13,420 bases of DNA, from positions 11,476 through 24,895 of the forward strand of contig NZ_KK211044.1 of the NCBI RefSeq assembly GCF_000619945.1, in the 5' to 3' direction. This DNA comes from Clostridium lundense DSM 17049 (GTDB taxonomy: Bacteria > Bacillota > Clostridia > Clostridiales > Clostridiaceae). The first letter of the stretch is position 1. Every line of letters begins with the position of its first letter. The notes under the pieces were generated by a model that was not told where the DNA came from, did no database searches, and was given only the letters and a program-made list of their open reading frames with translations. Of this stretch, positions 7,255 through 13,420 are shown in pieces. Made by a program: the position numbers and the translations under genes.

Positions 7255-9343
7255 AAGGGGATATGAATATGCTTCTGCACCTTATAATTTTATACCGTTA
7301 CCCAAAGAAGTAGTTTATAGACACAGGTTTAGTAATATAAATACTGAAGAAATAGACAAAGAACTTAGACATGATATTTTTGATAGCGAATCTAAATCGG
7401 GATATATACAATATTCAATAAAAGTAGAAACACCTCTGTTTATTGATAATGGAAAAGAGAACTTTTTTAAGGTTGGTAATAAAGAAGTTATACCAGGGTC
7501 TACTTTAAGAGGAAAAGTTAGATCAAATGCAGAAATTTTATCGTATGCTTATCCTAAGTTTATAGAAAGTAAAAAACTATGGCATAGAGGATGTTTTGAA
7601 AGTACTAAATTAAAACATGTTTATTATAAGACTATAAAATTAAGTAAGAAATCAAGAATTAATGACTACGTTAAAGCAGGATATTTAAAAAGAGAAAAAG
7701 GGAAGTGGGTTATATATCCGGCTTTAGAAGATAAGGATAAGAGGAGTTTTAGAACTATACATGAGAAAGATGTAAAAAATTTAATAGATGAATTTCCAGA
7801 AAATTTATTAATGTATAAGAGTATAGAGGATAAACCAATAAATGAATTTTGGAAAGAACTAGATAAAAAAAAGAATGAAAGAAAAGACCTTTTAAAGAAA
7901 AAAGTAAATACTAGAAATATAGATGACGATATAAAAAAATTATTAAGGGATCAAAAAAATTATGAATTTAAATTTTATTATATGTATGTAAACTATAGTA
8001 TAAATGGGGAAAATAAAAAAATTGCTAAACTAGAGATAATAGAGAATTATAATAAATTAGATAAGAAAAATAAAGAATGTATAGGAATGTTAATGAATTC
8101 TACAAATTTAGGAAATAAAGTGCATCACTATTTAATTTATGAAAAAGATATTAAAAAAGTGCCTAAAAGTATAAGTGATGAAGTTTTGAATCAATATAAA
8201 ACAAATGTAAGACTTAAACAAGAAAATATTGTTGAAGATTTTGAGTTACATGATAATGAATCCAATAATTTTTATAAAGAAAAGCCTATATTTTATATTT
8301 TAAATGATAAAAGAGAAATAGCATCCTTTGGATTTACACCATATTTAAAAATTCCCTATGGTAATTCTATAGGTGAACTTATCCCAAAATATAAGGAAAA
8401 GAATATAAATTATTTAGATTATATTGATAGTATATTCGGATTTATTAATGGAAATGAGTCATATAAAGGGAGAGTTAGTTTTACAAATGCCAAAATAGAT
8501 AAAAGTTGCCAGGTGAAATTTCAAAAGTCATGTTATAAAATATTAAGTTCACCTAAAGTTAGCTCCTTTCAATTATATCTTAAACAACCAAATGTAAATG
8601 AACGTAAATTTTGGAATGACCAAAAATTTAATTATAAGGGATATAAGAAAACATTAAATACATATAGCGACGATTCAGAAATTAGAGGAAATAAATTTTA
8701 TTGGTTGAGGGATAAGAGTAATAATAAAGATCAATATAGAGAAAGTATATCAAAAGATCGTGTTGAAAATAATGAAAATTCTAAAGAAATTAGAAAGGAA
8801 ATAAAACCAATAGAAATAGGAACAAAATTTACAGGAAAAATATATTTTGAAAACTTAAAGGATGATGAAATAGGATTACTACTTATGGCTATAAAGCCAT
8901 TTGAAGATGCAAAGGATAACTTAGGAAAAGGAAAACCTTATGGATTTGGAAAAGTAAGTTTTAAAATTGAAGAGATAAAAGAAATAGATAATTCACATAG
9001 ATTTGATTCTGTAGATATAAGCTATAAAAAATATTCGGAAAGTTTAGATTTAAGAGTGGAAAAATATATAAAATACTTTAAAGAAACCATTAACAACTGT
9101 ATAAGAGATTTATATAAAGGTGACAAAAATTCATTTGATTTTGATACTGAAGAAAGAATTAAATGTTTTAAGGCGAGTAAAACCAATGAAAAAAGAATAA
9201 ATGATAATGAATTTAATTATATGGAATTACAGGATAAAAGGCTTAAAAATAGAAATATACTTAAATCTATGGATGAATATATATCATCAGAAGAAATACA
9301 TGGAGAAAAATATGCAGCAATAGATAAAATCATTACTGAATAG
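7247..9343 (+). CDS. TIGR03986-type RAMP, Cas7 with insertion
   Basis: 698 aa from GTG 7247, placed by the strong site AAGGAGGAGG (7231-7240). The N-terminus has APYNFIPLPKEVV (11-23), a hallmark of the TIGR03986 family of CRISPR RAMP proteins. Next come SIKVETPLFIDNG, VIPGSTLRGKVRS (81-93), a long lysine-rich charged segment (about 110-340), GFTPYLKIPYGNSIGELIP (362-380), DYIDSIFGF, YKGRVSFTNAKI (406-417), IGTKFTGKIYFENL, and the glycine-rich loop LGKGKPYGFGKV (559-570). The split RAMP core with a large intervening segment matches the Cas7-insertion subunit of III-Dv complexes, which would cap the crRNA 3' side. No Asp appears at the usual catalytic position before VIPGS, so this domain may bind without cutting. 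The tail after 580 is helical and charged. Assigned with good confidence as a RAMP; the exact role is by analogy. Confidence 0.85.
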   Translation: MNKRGYEYASAPYNFIPLPKEVVYRHRFSNINTEEIDKELRHDIFDSESKSGYIQYSIKVETPLFIDNGKENFFKVGNKEVIPGSTLRGKVRSNAEILSYAYPKFIESKKLWHRGCFESTKLKHVYYKTIKLSKKSRINDYVKAGYLKREKGKWVIYPALEDKDKRSFRTIHEKDVKNLIDEFPENLLMYKSIEDKPINEFWKELDKKKNERKDLLKKKVNTRNIDDDIKKLLRDQKNYEFKFYYMYVNYSINGENKKIAKLEIIENYNKLDKKNKECIGMLMNSTNLGNKVHHYLIYEKDIKKVPKSISDEVLNQYKTNVRLKQENIVEDFELHDNESNNFYKEKPIFYILNDKREIASFGFTPYLKIPYGNSIGELIPKYKEKNINYLDYIDSIFGFINGNESYKGRVSFTNAKIDKSCQVKFQKSCYKILSSPKVSSFQLYLKQPNVNERKFWNDQKFNYKGYKKTLNTYSDDSEIRGNKFYWLRDKSNNKDQYRESISKDRVENNENSKEIRKEIKPIEIGTKFTGKIYFENLKDDEIGLLLMAIKPFEDAKDNLGKGKPYGFGKVSFKIEEIKEIDNSHRFDSVDISYKKYSESLDLRVEKYIKYFKETINNCIRDLYKGDKNSFDFDTEERIKCFKASKTNEKRINDNEFNYMELQDKRLKNRNILKSMDEYISSEEIHGEKYAAIDKIITE

Positions 9344-9404
9344 AATATTTATAAAAATTTAAGTGGCAGATTTGAAATGCAAAAGGGGAGGGACATAGGA
9401 AGAA

Positions 9405-11072
9405 ATGAAGACTAAAAATAATTATTTTGAAATAATAAAATTACAAATGCAAAAATATATTAGTAAAACATCAGCTGAAGCAACCTTAAAAGGATTCTTG
9501 TACCAATTTTTTCTTACTATAGATGAATGGTTAAAAATTCACTTGGAGAATAAAGATTATAAAATATATCCTGAAAAGGATGATGACATAAAGATAGAGA
9601 ACAAGGAGAATTTATACTACATTCAAGCTAAAGCTTATAGCAAAAGATTTACATTGAATGAAACAGCCTTTATAAAAGCCATTTATCATTTTTATATATT
9701 ATATGTTGAGAATAATGCTAAAAGGTTAGTTCGATTTACATTAGATACTAATTCTCAACCAGGTCCTAAATCCAATGAATTAAGGAATTGGGCTAATAAC
9801 AATCTGAAGAATAAAGATAAAGAGAATATTTATAAAACTATTAAAAAGAATCTAGAAGAAAGTATAGATTTTACAAATGACTTTACAAATGAACAGAAAA
9901 ATTTATTAAAACAAGAGTTAAGTAAAAATTGGTATGAATTTATTGATTTAATAAATTTAAATTTTAGATATAAAAGCGTTGATGAATCTATAAATGCTTT
10001 TAAAGCAAGTATTTTAAGTAATATAAAAATTTTAAATGATCATTCAAGTGAACATGTTATTTTAGATAGATTATTAGTTGAAGTTTTCCAAAGGTCAATA
10101 GAAGAACAGCAAGACGATAAAAAAATAGATAAAAATTTATTGGAATCTATATTGGAAAGTGGAGATGAAAACAATATTATGGTTATTAATGAAATGATTA
10201 ATAAAACAGATGAAATAATCAGTAAAATAAATGAAATACATACTATCATTAAAGATAATGTTAAACCTGTAGAAGATAAAAAAGAAATATTAGAAAATAT
10301 AATGGTACGTAGTAGAGAGAAAATAGAAGATTCATTACTAAACTTAAGTTTGAGTGAATTTTTTATAGAAAATAGTTATGAGCCCAGTAATAATTATAGA
10401 GAGATTAAAAGCCAAAGTTATTGGAATAATGAATTGTTAGATAAAATAGATAAATTTTTTATTAGTTTAACGGAAAAATATAATACAAATATAACAATAA
10501 ACTTAGATAAAACTCATACTAGTATTGCATTTTATATTGGCTACTGGCACTTGAAACGATTTTCAGATACTATGTATTATAAAAAAAACAATGATATATA
10601 TTATGAACAAGAATATGGATATGTAGGCAAATCATGGATATGGGAAGAAGTATTAATAAATAATGGTGATAGTGTTACTATTATTGTTACATCAACTATG
10701 AAGCCAAATCATATTAAAAATTGTGTAAAAAATTTTATTAAAAAAGATAATTTGTGCACAAATAAACTTGTAACTTTTTATCTGGAAAATAAACAACAAG
10801 CAGAGGTTTGTAGTAACTACAGCATTACTAAAGAAAACATAGGAATTTTAAAAAATGAATTAGGTAAACTTATTTCAGAAGAATGTTTGTGTAAAAAAAT
10901 AAATTTATTTTTATCATGTCCTAATGAACTTGCTTACTTATTGGGAAGAAATTTAGATAAATATGAGAACATAACTCTTTATGAGGTAAAAGATTATGGA
11001 AGTAGTGATTGTAATTATGTTAAGACTATAGATATCAAACAAAGAAAAAATAAATTTAAATCAATGAGGTAG
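9405..11072 (+). CDS. Cap4-like effector: DUF4297-type nuclease plus SAVED domain
   Basis: 555 aa. The N-terminal part (about 20-200) has LKGFLYQFFLTIDEWL (28-43), IYPEKDDDIKI (54-64) and YYIQAKAYSKR (71-81). This pattern, G..YQ then E.DDD then QxK, is typical of DUF4297 PD-(D/E)xK nucleases; likely catalytic residues are Asp60/61/59, Gln74 and Lys76. A helical linker (about 200-350, coiled-coil-like INEMINKTDEIISKINEIHT) follows. The C-terminal part (about 360-545) resembles SAVED: THTSIAFYIGYWHL, GDSVTIIVTSTMKP, and INLFLSCPNELAYLLGRNL then ITLYEVKDY near the end. Nuclease plus SAVED is the architecture of Cap4, a CBASS effector that cuts double-stranded DNA on binding a cyclic oligonucleotide. 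Here the only visible nucleotide cyclase candidate is Cas10. It starts 61 bases after the previous stop with AGGGGAGGG and AGGAAG in front. Both domain calls are by eye; function is inferred. Confidence 0.7.
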   Translation: MKTKNNYFEIIKLQMQKYISKTSAEATLKGFLYQFFLTIDEWLKIHLENKDYKIYPEKDDDIKIENKENLYYIQAKAYSKRFTLNETAFIKAIYHFYILYVENNAKRLVRFTLDTNSQPGPKSNELRNWANNNLKNKDKENIYKTIKKNLEESIDFTNDFTNEQKNLLKQELSKNWYEFIDLINLNFRYKSVDESINAFKASILSNIKILNDHSSEHVILDRLLVEVFQRSIEEQQDDKKIDKNLLESILESGDENNIMVINEMINKTDEIISKINEIHTIIKDNVKPVEDKKEILENIMVRSREKIEDSLLNLSLSEFFIENSYEPSNNYREIKSQSYWNNELLDKIDKFFISLTEKYNTNITINLDKTHTSIAFYIGYWHLKRFSDTMYYKKNNDIYYEQEYGYVGKSWIWEEVLINNGDSVTIIVTSTMKPNHIKNCVKNFIKKDNLCTNKLVTFYLENKQQAEVCSNYSITKENIGILKNELGKLISEECLCKKINLFLSCPNELAYLLGRNLDKYENITLYEVKDYGSSDCNYVKTIDIKQRKNKFKSMR

Positions 11073-11076
11073 GGAT

Positions 11077-11769
11077 ATGTGTTATTATGAATTAAAAATT
11101 ACTTTAAATTTAAAAAAAGACTTATATTATGATAACGTTACTGAAAAGTTATCATTTATGATGAATAAGTCAATGCTTTGCAATGAGTATTTAAAAAATA
11201 TTCATGAAGTGAATATGTATAAGCTTTATGTATTTGAGGGGTTATCCCCATTTGAAAAAGATAAAGTATATAAATGTGGAAGATACTATATGACGAGGTT
11301 GAGATGTGTAGATCAGTTTATGGCTGAAAGCTTTAGAGAATGCTTAAAAGGAACTAAGACAAATGAATTTGATGTACTAGCTGTAGATATAGATATTATT
11401 GAGGCAGGATTTATAAAAAAACTGTTTAATGTTACACCAGCAATATTAACAGTAGATAATGGGCCATGGATAGAAGGAATGGATATTGATATTTTAAAAA
11501 ATTGTATAAACAATAATTTGTTAAAGAAGTTAAAGCTCATTGAAGGTATAGATGAAGAACTAAATCATGATATGATAAAATCTATAAAGTTAAAAAATAG
11601 AAGTCCTATTGGATGTAAGTATAAAGGAATAAAACTTATTGGAAATAAATTTGATATAGAAGTAAAAGAAGATGGAAAATCTCAATTAATGGCTAGGATA
11701 GCATTGTCTACAGGAATACTTGAAAAGAATTCATTAGGTTATGGTTATTGTTTGTATAAAAATGATTAA
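11077..11769 (+). CDS. cas6: Cas6 CRISPR repeat endoribonuclease
   Basis: 230 aa, a normal length for clostridial Cas6. It cuts the array transcript within each repeat to release crRNAs. The C-terminal glycine-rich loop reads STGILEKNSLGYGYC (211-225), close to the family's G-EKNS-GFG signature and preceded by the usual basic/hydrophobic strand LMARIAL. Near the N-terminus NIHEVNMYKLYVFEGLSP (41-58) holds His43, the best candidate for the catalytic His of the family. The start is ATG 11077, with GAGGTAGG just upstream and only 4 bases after the previous stop. It is the last gene of the operon; array D begins 15 bases after its stop. Confidence 0.9.
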   Translation: MCYYELKITLNLKKDLYYDNVTEKLSFMMNKSMLCNEYLKNIHEVNMYKLYVFEGLSPFEKDKVYKCGRYYMTRLRCVDQFMAESFRECLKGTKTNEFDVLAVDIDIIEAGFIKKLFNVTPAILTVDNGPWIEGMDIDILKNCINNNLLKKLKLIEGIDEELNHDMIKSIKLKNRSPIGCKYKGIKLIGNKFDIEVKEDGKSQLMARIALSTGILEKNSLGYGYCLYKND

Positions 11770-11784
11770 TGTAATATCCAACTG

Positions 11785-11946
11785 GTTAAAGATTAACATG
11801 AGATGTATTTAAATGCATTAATGTAGTTTTGAACTTTATCTAATCTAGCAGGTTGAACCTTAACATAGGATGTATTTAAATGCTGTAAAGTTATAGAATA
11901 TAATTACTCTATCTTCGTTGAACAATAACATGAGATGTACTTTATA
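11785..11946 (+). CRISPR. CRISPR array D, 3 repeats and 2 spacers, no leader
   Basis: Repeats lie at 11785-11814 (starts GTTAAAGATT), 11852-11881 (AACATAGGATGT variant) and 11917-11946 (3' end changed to TGTACTTTATA). Spacers are 37 and 35 nt. No copy of the conserved leader precedes it: only 15 bases separate it from the cas6 stop, with no terminator between. It may therefore be transcribed as the tail of the cas operon mRNA and be unable to gain spacers. All three repeats differ, consistent with an old, inactive array end. Confidence 0.9.
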
Positions 11947-12160
11947 TAATAAATAGTAGATAATAAATGAGGAGAAATTTTCTCCATTTACATTGTGAAA
12001 AATTTTAAAATTAAGATTCTCTGTATAGCAGCGGGAGAAAATCCTCTATAGTTATTTTTTATTAATTTAGAAAAATAATAAAGTAACCCAGAATGATAGG
12101 GTTTTAGAAAAGCTTAGGAATATATATGAAATTCTATTTTTAGCAATTATTTTATATTAA
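11947..12160. other. Gene-free spacer between array D and leader 4
   Basis: About 214 bases of AT-rich DNA without an open frame of note. Two small hairpins are visible: GGAGAA/TTCTCC at 11971-11985 (perfect, 3-nt loop), and AACCC/GGGTT at 12085-12103 followed by a short TTTT. Either could end transcription from the cas operon and array D, but neither has a long T tract, so no terminator is called. I find no copy of this segment elsewhere in the window. Confidence 0.5.
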
Positions 12161-12338
12161 TTTTCCCAAATGAATTGAAAAGTGAAGGTGGTTTAAAGTT
12201 AATGATACCAGTGGCTTTGGCAGGATTTTCTATATAAGTTTCTATTTTACAAAATCACCTGGTAAACTTTTAAGCAAACCTTGAGTTTCCAATGGTTATA
12301 TGCTATTGTTGATTTTAAGGAATGTTGATTTTGCAGTG
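12161..12338 (+). promoter_or_regulatory. CRISPR leader, copy 4
   Basis: A full-length leader starting TTTTCCCAAATGAATTG and ending TTTTGCAGTG against array E. It keeps both inverted arms: ACCAGTG (12207-12213) and CACCTGGT (12256-12263). It also has both TTGATTTT repeats near the 3' end, one of which copy 3 has lost. It precedes the longest complete array of the window, so it is the best representative of an intact leader. Confidence 0.82.
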
Positions 12339-12694
12339 GTTGAACAGTAACATGAGATGTATTTAAATGCACAAACCCATTTTTCACCTTCCTTTATTTC
12401 TTGCGTTGAACTTTAACATGAGATGTATTTAAATCGCCATCTTACTGTTTTACCGGATTCTTCTTGCTGTTGAACTTTAACATGAGATGTATTTAAATAT
12501 ATTTAGGTTGTTTATATAAGAAATTATAGCGTTGTTGAACTTTAACATGAGATGTATTTAAATTTTACATTTTTGAAATCACTATAATTTTCTAAATTTG
12601 TTGAACTTTAACATGAGATGTATTTAAATAAATTAATTGCTCTATCTGAATCTAGTGCGATTATGTTGAACTTTAACATAGGATGTATTTTCAA
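12339..12694 (+). CRISPR. CRISPR array E, 6 repeats and 5 spacers
   Basis: Repeats lie at 12339-12368, 12405-12434, 12469-12498, 12534-12563, 12600-12629 and 12665-12694. Spacers are 36, 34, 35, 36 and 35 nt. Repeats two to five are identical (start GTTGAACTTT, centre AACATGAGATGT, end ATTTAAAT); the first differs only by GTTGAACAGT. The last has AACATAGGATGT and ends TATTTTCAA, running into the short repeated element, the same junction as in array B. This is the best preserved complete array here and defines the consensus. Confidence 0.97.
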
Positions 12695-13014
12695 GCAATT
12701 GAAAATTGAGAATGGGGAGTTGAGAGTGAATAAAAACTTTACTAAGGAGTCTGCTATTTTTTATAAACAGAGTTCTTGGCTTCAGAAGGAGTTTTTACTC
12801 CCACTGAAGCTTTATTAACAGGATTCTTAGGAGTTTTACTCCTTAGAAGTCGTTATCCTTTAGGAAAAATCGTTATCCAGGGACGTAGCCGCTCTTTATT
12901 CCCACTTTAAAGAAAAGCGGAGAACCCAAATCTTTGATTTGGTGTGAATCGCTTTCGTAGAGTGCGATGGGAGTATTAGAGCGGGTAGTCATCGGATAAA
13001 TGGTAGATTATTAA
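12695..13014. repeat. Composite repeated element: short element interrupted by hairpin-rich element copy 2
   Basis: Bases 12695-12766 match the short repeated element (AATTGAAAATTGAGAATGG to CTGCTATTTTTTATAA). About 236 nt (12767-13002) of GC-richer sequence then sit in what is the loop of the intact hairpin at 700-722. After it the short element resumes as GTAGATTATTAA. The inserted part holds successive hairpins: 12780-12809 (CTTCAG/CTGAAG), 12824-12848 (TTCTTAGGAGT/ACTCCTTAGAA), a CCGCT/AGCGG pairing (12889-12920), 12926-12942 (CCAAATC/GATTTGG) and 12948-12968 (ATCGC/GCGAT). A direct repeat CGTTATCC flanks the middle. No protein gene is apparent. It could be a structured RNA or a non-autonomous mobile element without terminal inverted repeats or an obvious target duplication, as in IS200/IS605-derived palindromic elements; this is inference. 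Confidence 0.7.
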
Positions 13015-13192
13015 TTTTCCCAAGTAAATTGCAAAATAAAAGTGGGATAAAGTTAATGATACCAGTGGCTTGTATAGGGTTTTCTATGAGGAATTGTATT
13101 TTATAAAGCCACCTGGTAAATTTTCTAACAAACCTTGAGATTCCAATGGTTATGTGCTATTGTTAATTTTAAGGAATGCTGATTTTACAGTG
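13015..13192 (+). promoter_or_regulatory. CRISPR leader, copy 5
   Basis: A full-length leader ending TTTTACAGTG against array F. It has the best central inverted repeat of the set: ACCAGTGGCTT (13061-13071) and AAGCCACCTGGT (13106-13117), complementary except for one bulged base. It continues the pattern of one leader per short array. Confidence 0.82.
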
Positions 13193-13420
13193 GTTTAACA
13201 ATAACATGAGATGTATTTAAATAATAAGACAGTTGCTAGAAATAAGTAAGAGTGAAGGTTTAACAATAACATGAGATGTATTTAAATATACGATTATAAT
13301 ATTTTATATGGAAAACATTTTGTTTAACAATAACATGAGATGTATTTAAATCAAAGCTCTGAATATCTACTTATATCACTCTCAATAGTTTAACAATAAC
13401 ATGAGATGTATTTAAATGAT
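13193..13420 (+). CRISPR. CRISPR array F, at least 4 repeats, runs off the window
   Basis: Repeats lie at 13193-13222, 13258-13287, 13322-13351 and 13388-13417. Spacers are 35, 34 and 36 nt, and the first three bases of another follow. All four repeats are identical and start GTTTAACAAT rather than GTTGAACTTT; the last 20 bases equal the array E consensus. Such uniform repeats next to an intact leader suggest a recently active array. Confidence 0.96.

Noticed and set aside
9405..11072. CARF-HEPN (Csm6/Csx1) effector reading for the 555-aa protein
   Set aside because: No R-x(4-6)-H motif typical of HEPN ribonucleases is evident in the C-terminal half. The QxK nuclease pattern and SAVED-like end fit better.
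12085..12103. Possible terminator hairpin AACCC/GGGTT
   Set aside because: It has only five pairs, a nine-base loop and a four-base T run, too weak to call in such AT-rich DNA.
12618..12818. Plus-strand open frame of 66 codons
   Set aside because: It begins in a CRISPR repeat, runs through a spacer, another repeat and the short repeated element, and is explained by those features.

Overview
This window looks like the chromosome of a low-GC Firmicute, most likely a Clostridium. The coding strand is very AT-rich, codons are A/T-ending, ribosome binding sites are of the GGAGG type, and the 30-nt CRISPR repeat (starts GTTGAAC, ends ATTTAAAT) is of the kind I recall from clostridial type I-B arrays. 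Every gene lies on the + strand.

Layout. Bases 1-1349 hold three short leader+array modules (arrays A, B and C) separated by copies of non-coding repeated elements. An AT-rich terminator at about 1371-1404 closes this block. Bases 1510-11769 form one tightly packed seven-gene operon. Array D follows 15 bases after the last gene and has no leader. A gene-free stretch at 11947-12160 leads into two more leader+array modules (E and F, F running off the end), separated by a 300-nt hairpin-rich element. This element also occupies the first 208 bases of the window, so near-identical direct repeats bracket the whole locus. In total there are six arrays with at least 21 repeats and five copies of one leader.

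How the genes work together. The operon encodes what I read as a type III-D effector of the multi-fusion kind (III-Dv/III-D2, known from Synechocystis): Cas10 without an HD domain; a Cas7-Cas5(Csx10)-Cas11-like fusion; a double Cas7 protein; a small protein in the Csx19 position; and a large TIGR03986-type Cas7 with an insertion. After these come a two-domain protein and Cas6. I read the two-domain protein as an N-terminal DUF4297-like PD-(D/E)xK nuclease joined to a C-terminal SAVED cyclic-oligonucleotide sensor, the Cap4 architecture of CBASS. Inferred pathway: Cas6 cuts array transcripts into crRNAs; the fused Cas7 backbone binds and cuts target RNA; the Cas10 palm, which keeps both metal-binding Asp residues in an AGDD motif, makes a cyclic nucleotide; and the SAVED-nuclease responds by degrading DNA. 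No cas1, cas2, ring nuclease or CD-NTase is visible here, so adaptation and any off-switch would have to come from elsewhere.

Most notable points: the pairing of a Cap4-like effector with a III-Dv-like complex, the fragmentation of the CRISPR into repeated leader/mini-array modules, a conserved inverted repeat in the leaders, and a structured non-coding element that appears to have inserted into the loop of a smaller repeated hairpin.
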